A DNA stretch of 64,000 bases from Intoshia linei (Eukaryota; Orthonectida; Rhopaluridae): positions 17,563-81,562 of the forward strand of contig LWCA01000019.1 in NCBI GenBank assembly GCA_001642005.1, given 5' to 3'. The notes below the pieces were generated by a model. It was not told where the DNA came from and made no database searches. It saw nothing but the letters and a program-made list of their open reading frames with translations. Of this stretch, positions 42,989 to 62,670 are shown piece after piece. The translations under genes and the position numbers were made by a program. Every line of letters starts with the position of its first letter. Position 1 is the first letter of the stretch.

Positions 42989-45900
42989 ATGCAGGATGTT
43001 AAAAACTTAATTCAAAGCAAAGTGCTAGATGTTGCGACATACCTTACTCCTGTTTTAAAGGTAAATGTATCAAAATGTGTAACTTCAATCAACATTAGTT
43101 AATTTTATTTATTATTTAATTATAAAGGTTTTGATTTTAAAACTCCAATCTACCCTTACCGGTTGGCCACTACGCGTTAATGATGGAATTAATAAATAAA
43201 TGAAAAAAAAATATAATATAGAATATATGTAATAACAGTTCACCAACCCTTAAGGAAAAAATTAAGTTTTGCCAACCGCAAAAGGAAAAATCTAGTTTTA
43301 CCAACTATGACATTTGATTCTAAAACACACTCTCTTTTCATTTTGTGTATTGAATTAGATTGCTTTATACAACCATGAAATTCCATTTAATTTACAAAAT
43401 GTCAGTCGGTATGCTTATCAAGCCTTACTTCCTTGTTAATTTATTTTTTTAACCAATGACTAAACCAACTAATGTGATACAATATGTAAAAAATGTTGGG
43501 AAACACTGCTCTAAACTAAAACTTCTAGTATAAAATTTGATGATAAATAATTTTTTTAAATGTTTTTTATATAAATTTCAAGTGATTTAAAACATAAAAA
43601 ACAAGCAAAATAAACAAAATTTTTCATTAAAAAAATGAAAATAAAAAGATAGTGTGAAAACCGTTAATAACAAAAAAACACATTATTTTAAACATTAGTA
43701 ATGTCGAATACACAACTTTTAGTGATTTGCATAATAAATTGATACACTGTGCAGTGCACATATATTATACATTAACATTAATGTTTATTAATACATTATA
43801 TACTATTTACTATGTATTATGAAACTTAAAATTATTAAATTCATCTTAGGATTCAAAGTTTCGTGAAACTGGACGAATTACACCAGATGAGGTTTTTTAT
43901 CAATACGAAAAAATTTTTCATTTAAAAGTATACATCAAAGTGACCAGCGAATTGTTTACTAATATATTTTAAAAAACATTGATTTTCAGAAATATTATAA
44001 TTACCACTCTACCTAGCATTAATTTAAATTTTTTAGAAATAATTCTCTTTCTGTACTAATTATTCTCAACTTGTCACTTTTTGGATTTTTTTTATTATAT
44101 TTTGACTTTATAAAATACTTTATTTATTATAATATTTTTAATTGGCGTAATATTCATATCATGATACTAGTAATAATTTTCTGATTAATCTGTGAAATTT
44201 TAACTTTGGACTTATCAATCGTATTAATCAAACGTATTATTGATGATTTTTTTTATTTTTCTGTGAAAGAAATTTTTATTACATTTCCCTTCAATACTGT
44301 CCGAAGTATACACGTTTATAATCTCGTCAACACGACCCGAAGTTTGTGCTCGGTCGTACAGAATCGTGCTTCTGTCCGTGTTGTAGAACTCCAATATTTA
44401 CATTGTACAACTCAAAGCCTTCCATTGATATTTTGCTATCGTTAAGCTTAAACTGTAAAAATAAAAATATCAAAAATCATAAATAAAATATTCTGTCCTT
44501 AGTATTTAATTATTTATTAATTATAATAAAAAATTAATCATTTTATATGATGGATTTAAGCTAAAACTAAATAGATTTGCAGAAATTTTATTTAAATAAA
44601 ATTATTTAGTTTGTTGCGGCAGGAGATCACCTCGTTTACCACTGCCCTACCTGGAAATGGTTTGCTGGAATTCCAGCTAACAAGAAATCTTATCTACCTG
44701 ATGAGAAGCAATTTTTAATTACTAATCATGGTTATTTTTAAATTATTTAAAGTTCAATATCTTTCAGTATTTACCAAAGTGATTTAAGTTTAATACAGTA
44801 GAAGCTATAACAACACTTTCCATTAAAATACTTTATACTATATGTTAAAAATTCATATTCAATTGTAACAATCTTTCTAGTAAATGTATAGAAAATCAAT
44901 TTATGTACAACAATTTAAATTAAATGTACATTTTTTTAAATTTTAAAAAAAGTTGAAAACGTATTTGTTTAGAATCTAAATTTTAGATTAACATATTTCA
45001 CCAAAACTAGCATATTCTTATATTTATGAAAAATATCGATCAATAACCTATATTTTATCATCCACTGTTTGTAAAAAAGAAACCGTAAGGACTAATGTGT
45101 TAAAAAATTAAAAACTTTGTAAACCACTGATATATTTTATAACATTAGTGCCCTGTCACAGTAGAATCAAAACATTAAACAGTCACGACCTTAATTATGA
45201 AAAAAAATTGGATGGAGAATTTGAAGATTGGATTGATACCCATTTTTATGCTCGTATTTTTAAAAATATTTTTAAATAATGATAAACTACAGTGACATTC
45301 TCTTTCTATAGATTAAATTTTATAAATTAGCTCAAGAAAATACTGTTTCTAAAGATTTGGAAATATCTCAAATTGAGCCAGTTGCAGAAAATAATTCTTC
45401 AGATAGTGAAGATGCGTTAGATATGGACGATTTTATGAATAGTGATGAAATTAAACAAGTGGATCCAGTAAGTATCTGTTTAGCCTGAAACCCCTTTAAG
45501 TAAATTTATTATTTTTGAACCCTGTCTACGAAACTTGGGTTAGGATACGATTATTAAAATTCAAAATTAGCAGGAAATGATTAATATATTTTATATTAGA
45601 GTAGATACACAATTGTAAAAAAAACTGAATCAAACAAGATTTTAAAAACTCGAACATATAATCTCAATATTACGTATGATAAATATTACCAAACTTCTAG
45701 ATTGTGGTTAGAGGGCTACAATGCTGTAATTTTTTTATGATTTGCTAAATTTATTTATTTAAGAATAAAGAATCACTTAGTCCAATTGAAATGTTTGAAG
45801 ACTTTAGTCAAGATCATGCCAACAAAACAATTACAATAGAAAAACACCCACATTCCAATAGTGTTATGGCAAGTATACATCCTTGCAAGTAAGATATAAT

Positions 45901-46134
45901 AAAACTAAATTATCAAAATTAATGATTATTTTTTTCAACAGACACGCTAATGTAATGAAACGAATGATATCATTAATGGAAGTTGCAAACAAGGAACTTA
46001 GTGTAGTAAAGTAAAAAGTTAATAAATTCATTTTAATACATTATTTTAGTTATATAATAATTTTTCTCAAATTTGTGCAATCAATTATTCCTACCATAAA
46101 TTATGATTTCACTCAAAACATTATAATGTATTGA
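42989..46134 (+). CDS. ATG3: Ubiquitin-like-conjugating enzyme ATG3
   Basis: E2-like enzyme that takes ATG8/LC3 from ATG7 and conjugates it to phosphatidylethanolamine on autophagosome membranes. Exons: 42989-43060, 43850-43891, 44610-44730, 45149-45253, 45331-45467, 45600-45725, 45764-45888, 45942-46010, 46050-46134; 293 aa (human 314). Landmarks: [19 protein letters not shown] (membrane-binding amphipathic helix), [25 protein letters not shown], the acidic flexible region with [52 protein letters not shown], and the catalytic Cys in [10 protein letters not shown]. The C-terminus is [18 protein letters not shown]. The exon 4/5 junction uses the acceptor AAATTAG at 45330, because the earlier CTATAG acceptor would create a stop. 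The last intron is 39 nt. Confidence 0.95.
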
Positions 46135-46864
46135 ATTATTAAATCTTACATAAGTAATAAATTTTATAATTGTAATTATACGTTATTCATTCGTAAATGG
46201 TATATTATAATACTAGCTTGACTAGTCGACTGTTATCCACTTTGTGCAGACAGCAGCTAGCTCTACCGCGGGTAAACTTTTTTATTCAACCATTTTATAC
46301 TAAACATCGACTTTTACCAACCTTAAAGGGAAAAATCCCAATTTTCCCATAAAGGTTGGTAAAATTTGGATTTTTCCTTTTAAAAGTTGTTAAAACTTAA
46401 TTTTTTTTTTTAGTGTTGATAAATTTTGATTTTTAATAAAAATGGTTAGATTTAAGTAAAACCCTTTTTAATTCTACCAAAAAAATTAATTCAATAAAAT
46501 CTTACTTAAAAATGCTACTCTTAGATATTAAAAATCCTTTAAAGGAGTGGTTATCAAACTTGTTTCATCATGACCGATTATTCCACATTATCTTTTAATT
46601 TAAAGTCAATTATTCCCACTAAATTTATTTTGTTAACACTTGTGTAAAGAATTTTAAAGACAATTTTGTGATCCAATTTTTTAATTCATTACAGAGGATG
46701 AGTGTATATTATACACTGTATAATCTTAAAAGTAAAATAAAAACAACCAATTCTTCTATTTTGACTAATAATTAGTTTAAATGGTTCTATTTTCATTTAT
46801 AAATTTCAACATTTTACAAGTAAAAATAGTTTTTCAATTGAACTTTATTAGAATTATCGCTCAA
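46135..46864. other. Intergenic region between ATG3 and PSMA4
   Basis: Filled mainly by a family-A 5' half (46212-46760), including a patch of TTTTACCAACC / AAAGGGAAAAATCCC motifs near 46315-46400. The last 100 bases should hold the PSMA4 promoter; no motif is obvious. Confidence 0.6.
46212..46760 (+). repeat. Family-A repeat, 5' half
   Basis: ACTAGCTTGACTAGTCGACTG, altered relative to the family, then CAGCAGCTAGCTCTACCGCG and the GGAGTGGTTATCAAACTTG segment. The 3' half is absent. Confidence 0.65.
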
Positions 46865-49071
46865 ATGGTAAATTTATAATTTTAAAAGGATATAGTAATA
46901 TTAAATGTAGTCTCGTCGATATGATTCAAAAACTACTATTTTTTCTCCAGAAGGTAATTTATTTCTATTATAATTTGTTTAATTGATTTTTTTTAATTAA
47001 TGTTTATTCCACTGTTTCTCAACCCAAATAGGTTGTGTGTTACGATTAGTGAAAAATTTATGATTATTTAACGAAATCTGTGAAAATATTCAAGATGTAT
47101 TATCACAGGAATATGCCATGTACGTGACAAAAATTGGAATTTTCAGCTTGCATTTTGTCAATTTTTAAAGTTTCTAAAATCGATAATAATGTAAAAATTT
47201 TAGTTACATTTTTTTCATATTTTTACAGACAATTTCTTTGTGTTACATTTACTACTGTTTTAGAGAATAATCATTTTATAGTATTTTTCCATGGCTTGTA
47301 AATAACTTGACTGTAACTTCGATAAACTTTCCATGATTTTAACTTTTTTCTTGTAAAAATTAGATTCAAGATTTTATCTCTACACTATATATTACACTAG
47401 ATGTGTAGCACAATAATGATTTTTCATCTTATGCATTTTATATTTTTATTATATAAACATTATAGGACGACTTTACCAAGTTGAATATGCTATGGAGGCC
47501 ATTAATGAGGCTGGGTTATGTGTAGGGATTACCACACCTGATGGAATATTAATAGGAGCTGAACAATTGTTTAACAATCCCATGTTGGATATTAAAACTC
47601 ATAAAGAAAAAATTTATCGACTCAATAAGTAATTACTAATTACCATGTTGCTTTATTTTTTGTTGAAAAAGGAAATTTGATAGTTACACTTTTTTTCGGG
47701 TATCATTATAATAATAACCTGAACAAACGTACACAAATTTGAATTTGTTTTAAGATAGACCGTATAATGGTTCATACATTATTTTTTCAATTTAGAAACA
47801 TTATTTGTGGTGTCGCCGGAATCACATCTGATGCCAGTTTGCTTATTAATAAATTCAGAATGGTTGGACAACAGTAATATTTAAATTTTATTTTTATTAT
47901 TATGGAAAGTAAAGTGTATGTTTAAAATCTCAAATTTTTCAATTATTTTATAAGACTAATTTTCAGTTTGGTCACCAAAACTGTTTATTTTTTGACTAGG
48001 AAATTGTGGAGGAAAATAATTTCTAAATGTCACTAAAATTTATTGTAATGGTATTTTTTATTAAGTTTCTTAATAACTTGCTTTATTTATGAATGTATGT
48101 CATTCTTATATTTTTATTATTTTATATATACAATTAGATATGAACTGGCACATCAAGAACCTATTCCCGTTGAACAACTTGTTCGTATTGGTAGTGATCA
48201 GATGCATGCTTATACTCAATTTGGAGGTTTGAAACTTGTATTTTTTCTTATTTGATAAAACAAAAAACATTATATTAGGGTACCGTCCTTTCGGAGTTTC
48301 TTTCTTAATAGCTGGCTGGGATGATGAATATAAATATCAATTATATCAAAATGATCCTAGTGGTAATTATTCTGGTATGAAAGCAACTTCTATTGGTAGA
48401 GATTCACCGGTATTTTTTGTTTTTGTATAATTGTAACCAGTCATCAAACTTTCATCAACATTTTCTATATCTTCTTTCTATTTCTATATTCCTATAAAAA
48501 TTTTTATGTATTTTATTTGAATCTTTTGAATCTCACGGACCCCAAAGGGTACAGTTAGACTTAAATCAAGAGTCGTCAATACAATTTTGAATTTACCTCT
48601 AAATTTTAGAATAAAATGTATTTTTTGGTAAATATTGTATAGAATTCCCTATTTATCGAATATTTAAACGCCGCGTGTAGGAACGACAATTTTTTAAAAA
48701 AATGCCTCAATATATTTCTATTTAGATGGTCATGACTGCACTAAAGGAAGAATATAACTATAAAGATATGAACCTGGAAAAGGCAAAAAAAATGATTATT
48801 AAACTTCTAATGAAACCTCAAGAAATTAACAAAGTTACAGTAGACATGTGTAATATTTTACTTTTTTTAGTCATAAATGTTATTTTTGAATTTCATTTTA
48901 GTCGAAATTGCATACCTAAAAAAAGATGAAGATGGAATTAGCATTTCATATTTTGATAAAGAAGTAATTCAAGGTTTGATTGATGAACACAAAGACTATT
49001 TGCTACTTTTGAAGGCCGAACAAGAACAGAAAGAAAAGGAAAGACAAAGAAATACAGCATCCAAAAAATAA
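46865..49071 (+). CDS. PSMA4: 20S proteasome subunit alpha type-4 (alpha3)
   Basis: Structural alpha-ring subunit of the 20S proteasome, forming the gated entry of the degradation chamber. Exons: 46865-46867 (ATG only), 46911-46953, 47466-47628, 47796-47873, 48138-48226, 48279-48409, 48726-48849, 48902-49071; 266 aa (human 261). The alpha-subunit signature [20 protein letters not shown], then EYAMEAI, is intact, followed by [35 protein letters not shown] and [18 protein letters not shown]. The tail is Lys/Glu-rich. The exon at 46911 begins exactly with the codon after Met and is preceded in frame by TAG, so ATG must come from elsewhere. An ATG|GTAAAT donor lies 43 nt upstream. The stop codon overlaps an AATAAA signal (49067-49072). 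Confidence 0.95.
46868..46910 (+). other. 43-nt intron directly after the PSMA4 start codon
   Basis: GTAAATTTATAA...AATGTAG. Unspliced, the frame reads ATG GTA AAT TTA TAA. Splicing yields the conserved MSRRYDS start. Confidence 0.8.
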
Positions 49072-49488
49072 ATGTTTCTTTCATTATATTAATTACACTC
49101 AGAATGTTACTATTGATCAACAAAGATCTTAAATTAAAATTATTGAAACAAATCAAATGAAAATTTCATATTTATTATGAATAATCTTTTATGCTCAAGA
49201 TTATAAAGACAAATTTTAAATTTATTTGTTATATTCAAACTTGACATGAGTAGCAAATTGTAATGACTGTCTCCATTCATCAGTCTCGATTTGAGACTCA
49301 AAATATACATTCACAATGTAATTCAATACATAATCGAAATATGAGTTACGTTTCGTCATGAATACCAAATAAATAAAATTAATTTCTTAGAAACCAATTT
49401 TTGCTATGATACAGCAAAATATTTTTATTTATTAGTGTTGCCAGAAATTTAATATCGTTTTTTTGACATTCTATAATATATTTAATCA
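49072..49488. other. Short intergenic gap between PSMA4 and the SR factor
   Basis: 417 bases without recognised coding sequence. AATAAA at 49067-49072 probably ends the PSMA4 transcript. No promoter element identified. Confidence 0.5.
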
Positions 49489-51093
49489 ATGGTAAAAAAT
49501 TATTTTTGATTTTTTTGTATTGTAAAATTAGGCACTATCACGTATATACATTGGAAAAATCCCTCACGATACTACAGAAAGAGATATTGAGAACATGTTT
49601 AAAGATTATGGTAGAATTAAAGACATTGCTATCAAATCTGGATTTTGTTTTGTTGATTATAACGATCACCGTGACGCTGAAGATGCTGTAAGAGAATGCG
49701 ATGGTCGTAGATTCATGGGAGAAAGGTACACTTTTGATAATTTTGACTACGTTTACATTACAATTCAGAATTCGAGTTGAGGTAGCTAGAGGCACTCCAC
49801 ATGGAATGGATTACCAAAAAGACTTGGAAAGGGGAGTTCGAGTATCTCCCGAGAAAAGGAACAGTGGTGGTGGGAGCTATGGTCACAATAATTACCATAA
49901 TAATAACAATTATCACCACCGAGACAATTACCGAGGCGGTGGTGGTGGTGGTGGTGGTGGTTTTCGAGGTGGCTTTAGAAATGAATATAAACGCAGAGCT
50001 CCAGCTCCCAAATATGGTAATAGGATGATTGTTCGAAATTTATCTACACGTGTCAGCTGGCAGGTACTATTTCATAAACATTACAACTATTAACACCACG
50101 TTAAACTAACGTAACTAAAATTATATATTAGTACAAGATTCAATATTAGTTGTCGATATACGATCAATATTGGTCAATTTGACGTTTACTCTGAACAAGG
50201 CCATTTTGTTATATCACGACTGGCATAATGGTCAATTTGTTATCAGTGGTCGACTTAATATTTGTTGTCTAAATCAATTTTTCAATAAGTTTTCGTAATT
50301 TTTGGTGGAATTTGTCAATGTGATTGCGTTCTAACGTAAACCCTTATTTCAACGTCTTTCAATGTACCGATAATCGATATTAGGTTTGATTAGTTTCGAT
50401 ATTAAAGTAAAATATTCCCTATAAAAAGTTTTAAATTTAATGTTGTTATTTTTGTTAATGTGTAATTAATTATATTTTAGGATTTGAAAGATTTTATGAG
50501 AAAGTATGGAGAAATTATTTTTGCCGATGCACATAGACATCGTGAACGAGAAGGGTAATTATCTCATTTTATTTGATATCTTTAATTTTAGAGTTGTCGA
50601 ATTCGCTTCACATAGTGACATGAAGGCTGCTATTAAAGAACTTGATGGTTATGAAATGAATGGCCGATCTTTACAGTTGGAACCCTATGAAGTGTAATTT
50701 TTCAGTTTTTTAATACTTTGGTTATTTCTTGGTATACAATAGTGGTGATGTGCTTCTTTTTGTATATTTCAATTTAAAGTTTTCACTGGGCCTAGGGTTA
50801 TTATTTTATTATGATTTGGTTATATTATTATATTTAGTTCCAGAAGTAAAAGTCGTAGTAGAAGCTACAGTGCACGAAAGAGATCTTATTCACGATCACG
50901 TAGCCATTCGAAATCTCACTCTAAGAGTCGAAGCCGTTCCCGAAGTGCTCATAGAAGTATTAGTAGACGTGGCAGTAGAAACGGTTATAAAAATGGAAAT
51001 AGTTTATCGAAATCACCCAGAGACTCTTTCGATAGAGATGATCGAGATGAAAAACCTTGTGAAAAATCTTACAGTAAATCTGACAATGAATAA
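49489..51093 (+). CDS. SR splicing factor with two RRMs (SRSF4/5/6-like)
   Basis: Serine/arginine-rich factor of the SRSF4/5/6 (B52/SRp55) type that binds exonic enhancers and promotes spliceosome assembly. Exons: 49489-49491 (ATG only), 49532-49725, 49769-50063, 50481-50554, 50592-50693, 50838-51093; 307 aa. RRM1: RIYIGKIPHDTTERDIENMF with RNP1-like SGFCFVDY. A linker rich in Gly, Asn and His follows, with a run of nine Gly encoded by a (GGT)n tract. The pseudo-RRM2 carries the SR-specific SWQDLKDFM heptapeptide and GVVEFASHSDM. The C-terminal RS domain is SRSKSRSRSYS...SKSRSRSRS, ending in an acidic tail. The start codon is cut off by a 40-nt intron: unspliced, ATG GTA AAA AAT TAT TTT TGA. 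Open frames at 49801-50028 and 50729-51112 are other frames of the repetitive linker and RS regions. Confidence 0.92.
49492..49531 (+). other. 40-nt intron directly after the SR-factor start codon
   Basis: GTAAAAAATT...AAAATTAG. It joins ATG to GCA CTA TCA CGT ATA TAC, the start of RRM1, in phase 0. Confidence 0.78.
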
Positions 51094-51326
51094 ACTGTTC
51101 AGTTGTATCTAATTTTAACTATTAAAGTGTCATTGTATATTTTCAATTATAAACGTTAATTTATGATATTTTAAACGTATTGTTAAATTTTCCAACCGTT
51201 TCACATTTAAAAATTTATTTACACTACTTCATTAAAAAATTATTTAAATTCATTTCATATCGAATAACTAACGTTGTGTAAAGGGATTTTTTCATTACTA
51301 TGGTCAAAATTTTACACAATAAATAA

Positions 51327-58727
<7,401 letters not shown>

Positions 58728-58861
58728 ACTTAACAAAAATGTAATATTTGTAGAATAAAAATATATTGACATTACACACTATTTGAATTTTAAATTTCAT
58801 TTTATACTTTAATGTTTTATATTTATTATAAAGGAGACTTTGTTTGAAATTTTAATTTATA
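58728..58861 (+). promoter_or_regulatory. Compact POLD1-SLC7 spacer with duplicated leader
   Basis: 134 bases hold the POLD1 polyadenylation signal (58754-58759) and a leader (about 58812-58861: TGTTTTATATTTATTATAAA then GACTTTGTTTGAAATTTTAA). The leader recurs almost unchanged before the pseudogene copy (61930-61980), so it was part of the duplicated unit and may hold promoter or 5'UTR signals. Confidence 0.5.
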
Positions 58862-61396
58862 ATGAGTACAAAAACAATATTAGATCCTGTACCCAAAACC
58901 CAATTAAAACGAAAATTGGGTTTGTTTTCTGGGGTGTGTGTGATTGTGGGTATTTTAATTGGTTCTGGTATTTTTATTAGTCCAGTTAATATGCTAGTTG
59001 GAACGAAAAATATTGGAGCGTCTCTTATTCTATGGATTGTATGCGGTTTAATTTCTCTGATTGGATCTATATGTTTTGCTGAATTGGGTTGTTATTTTAA
59101 GGAATCTGGAGCTTTGTATATTTATATTAAAAATGGGTGCAATGATTTTTGGGGGTTTCATGTTCTCTGGTGCACCATGATCATACTTTATCCTGCTACG
59201 ATTGCTACTATTGCTATTACCGCCTCAAACAATTTCATCCAACTGGCTAATATAGGATGCAATCAAAAACCTAATCATTTGGCTGTGATTTTGTTGTCTA
59301 TTACTATTATAGGTTTATTTTTATATTATTTTTATTTACATGTTAATAACTTTAATTTTTAGGGTTAGTCACATCATTCAATGTCATTAGCGTTAGGTTT
59401 TCCATGTTTGTCCAAAACTTTTTAACGATTGTAAAGGTTTCTATATTATTTGTCATTATAGGAATTGGATTTTACAATATATCAATAGGTAAATGAAAAT
59501 TATTTTAAAATATTATTTTTTGACCTTTACACACGATATTTTAACAAATGTAATTATTTTGCATATTAATATGCATGTTAATTAATATAATTTGGCGAGA
59601 TTTTAAATTATAATTATTGTTAAGATGAAATGATACATTAAATACTCTAATTTTATTTTACCACTATAGGTAAAACTCAAAATTTAAGCACATCATTTGA
59701 TGGAATTACTACAAGTATAAGTGGAGATTATGTCAGTGCTCTTTATAATGGACTTTTCGCTTATGCTGGTTGGTATTCACTCAATTTTATGACGGAAGAA
59801 CTGATTAATCCATACGTGTTTGTTTATAATATCAATATATAAATTATAATTTGTCATAAATGTTATTCTGGCGAACATTCAAGTTGAGCGATGTATTGTT
59901 AGAGCGAAATAATCACTGATTTTGCTAATTAATCATATTATTGATTTTTTGACCAAAATTTGGTAGGATTAAAAAAATTAAAATAATAATTTAAATTTAA
60001 TTATTTGAAGATAACTTTTGTCCCAAGATTCGATAGGGGTTTTTGGAGGAAACATTTTTTAAATATTTTCATAATTTTTGCACTAATATTTTGTAGTGTT
60101 TTTAGGGATCTTCAAAATATTTAAAAATTAGGTAAGCTTTAAGATGTATCGCTCTAGAGAATGGACATCGATATTTTGGTTCTGGTTTTGATCTAAGAAA
60201 TTGAATTTATACTACTGTTTTGCAACATGGCCTGAAGTGTAAAGCAGCACCATCCAAGTTATGTCTTTGGATGAAATTTTAATTTAAGTACTTCAGACCG
60301 TATTAATAAGTATTTTATGTCGTTTTTAGTATTATTTAGAAATTTGAGACGTTCGATATACATTGCTTTGCCATTTGTGACTATAATTTACTTTTTCACT
60401 AATTTTGCCTATTTTACTGAATTATCCTATGAAGAAATGATAAATTCAAACGCTGTTGCAATAGTAATTTATTATTAATACATTTTTTGATTATAATTAA
60501 AACTATTTAGTCGTTTGCTTACAAGTTTAATAAAATATTTTCTTATAGTATTCCGTTTTTTGTTGGTTGTTCAACATTCGGTGGTTTAAATGGAGCCTTG
60601 TTGAGTGTTCCAAGGTAATTAAAATTTAATTGAAATTTTTTGAAATTATCAAATATCATGTACGACATTCTTTGGTACAAAACAATTTAATTTTACAATT
60701 TAGAATGTGCTATGTCGCTGGACGAAAAGGCGATTTACCACAAATATTTTCATTGGTTCATTCTACCAATACACCAGGATTCTCTGTTATTTTCATTGGA
60801 ATTGTATCTTGTTGTTTTTTATTCACCGAAAGTGTAGATTCACTGGTTGTCGCATTTACTTTTGTTGAATCAGCAGCAATTTTAATATGTGTTATGGTTC
60901 TAATTCACATTAGACGTAATTCAAAAGCTACAACACAAATTCGTGTAATTTATAAAAAATCTTTACACTTTTATATTATATATTATTTATTTCATCGGTT
61001 CAAATTTTGAAAGATAAAATAATTTATGTTTATAAATTTATTAAAACGAATATACTAAAATTGAGTCTAATATTTAGACTAAATTCATGAAACTGTTGTT
61101 TATATTAATTTTATAATTAGGTGCACATATCAATTATATACATTTTCTTTGTGCTTCAATTAATTATAGTACTGTTGGCTTTAGTTTATGAACCTTATTT
61201 ATCGATGATTGCCTTAATTGCATTTGCATCCGGAATTCCATTATACTATTTTTTTATATATAAAAAAAAGAATCAGACAATATTTAACAAATTTTTACGT
61301 TTATTTTATTTATCAATATTGATTTATTTTTTAGTTAAATTTACTGTAAAGTATCAAAAATTATTTATCGCTGTACCAGGCATTATGACGGATTAA
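58862..61396 (+). CDS. SLC7-family heterodimeric amino-acid transporter light chain (b0,+AT-like)
   Basis: Twelve-helix APC-superfamily exchanger that normally pairs with an SLC3 heavy chain at the plasma membrane. Exons: 58862-59312, 59363-59488, 59670-59817, 60340-60463, 60511-60614, 60704-60944, 61121-61396; 489 aa (human SLC7A9 487). Hallmarks: LGLFSGVCVIVGILIGSGIF (the GSGIF substrate-binding loop of helix 1), CFAELG, SALYNGLFAYAGWYSLNFMT, EELINPY, FGGLNGALLSVPRMCYVAGR and KGDLP. The Cys pairing with the heavy chain is expected between helices 3 and 4; Cys residues are present there (SNNFIQLANIGCNQ). Exon 3 is extended to 59817 (donor GT|GTTTGT) to keep phase. The exact subtype (b0,+AT, LAT or xCT) cannot be fixed by eye. 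Confidence 0.92.
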
Positions 61397-61980
61397 AATT
61401 ATTAGTTATGTAATTTAATTTTATAATTAAAACTTTTTTGCAGTTTATTATTGGATGTGAACTAGAATTTCAGTTCAAGAATTATAAAATATATAATGGC
61501 TCTTTGTTTTAATTCTATACATATCATTTAAGCATGATAAATACAAGATTCCAAGGGTTTAATCAAAACATGTAATTATTGAGAATTCATATTTCTTTGT
61601 TTCAGCAAAATTATACAAAGCTGTAACAATATATAATTTGTGGTTAATATTTTATCTAACAGAGATAAAAATGATTTGAGTTACAACCTTGATTTATAAA
61701 AAAATTTTAATCACTGTCAATATTTAGTTTATAGAAAAATTTTTTAAATGTCAAAGTTATCAAGTGAGAACGAGTTATTTGTATCAGAATTGATATTTTT
61801 GAATTCCGTGTTGATGGGTAGTATTTGTATCAGAAAAATACAAATTGTATCAGAACATTGAAAAGACATTCATTTCAATTTGAAATTTAAAATCTCAAAA
61901 CTGAATTTTAACCATCTATTTTATATTTTTATGTTTTATATTTATTATAAAGGTTACTTTGTTTGAAATTTTAATTTACA
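61397..61980. other. Spacer between transporter copies
   Basis: No gene. The last 60 bases repeat the leader found before the intact transporter (TTTATATTTATTATAAAGG, then CTTTGTTTGAAATTTTAATT); the rest shows no similarity by eye. A small motif, TTGTATCAGAA, recurs at 61780-61860. Confidence 0.5.
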
Positions 61981-62608
61981 ATGAGTACAAAAACAATATT
62001 AGATCCTGTACTCAAAATTCAATTAAAACCAAGATTGGGTTTGTTTTCTGAGGTGTGTGTTATTGTGGGCGTTTTGATTGGATCTAGTATTTTCATTAGT
62101 CCAGTGACTATGCTGCTTGGAACAAGAAAAATTGGAGCGTCTTTTTTTTGTGTGGATCATATGCGGTCTTATTTCATTGATTGGGTCCATGTGTTTTGCT
62201 GAATTTGGGTATTATTTTAAGGAATCTGGAGCTTTGTATGTTTATATTAAAAATGGATGCAATGATTTTTGGGGTTTTCATGTTCTCTGGTGCACCATGA
62301 TTATACTTTATCCAGCTACGTTTGCTACTATTGCTATTACCGCCTCAAATAATTTCATTCAATTGGCTTATATTGGATGCAATCAAAAACCAAACCATTT
62401 TACCGTGGTTTTGATGTCTATTGCCATTATAGGTATATTTTTAACAAATTATAAATAAATTGCAATAAATTTAAGCATTTAGGTTTAGTGACACTTTGCA
62501 ATGTCATTAGTGTCCGATTTTCAATTTTTAATTAAAATTTTTTAACAATTGTCAAGGTGAGCATATTATTCATGATTATTGCAATTGGATTTTACAATAT
62601 ATCGATAG
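61981..62608 (+). pseudogene. Tandem SLC7 transporter pseudogene, 3'-truncated
   Basis: Copy of exons 1 and 2 of the upstream transporter. It reads as the parent to GTRKIGAS, then a frameshift in a T-run near 62140 separates that frame from WIICGLISLIGSMCFAEF, then GYYFKESGALYVYIKNG. The GSGIF motif is changed to GSSIF. The exon-2 equivalent (about 62482-62608) carries an in-frame TAA where the parent has VQNFLTI. Exons 3-7 are missing; a family-A repeat begins about 65 bases further on. The high similarity to the parent implies a recent duplication. Confidence 0.9.
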
Positions 62609-62670
62609 GTATTTAAAAATTTATTTTTTGATCTCTACGAGACAAATCTGCAGTTGATTTAATATTTTAC

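Noticed and set aside
43892-43930. Extension of ATG3 exon 2 by 13 codons to a later GTATAC donor
   Set aside because: The family sequence runs directly from ITPDE to FVAAGDH, so the earlier donor is used.
44206-44445. Somewhat GC-richer open frame in ATG3 intron 2
   Set aside because: No homologue recognised on either strand, and the ATG3 exons on both sides join in phase without it.
50729-51112. A separate protein gene
   Set aside because: It is an alternative frame of the RS-domain exon; the RS frame has the correct acceptor phase and a plausible stop.
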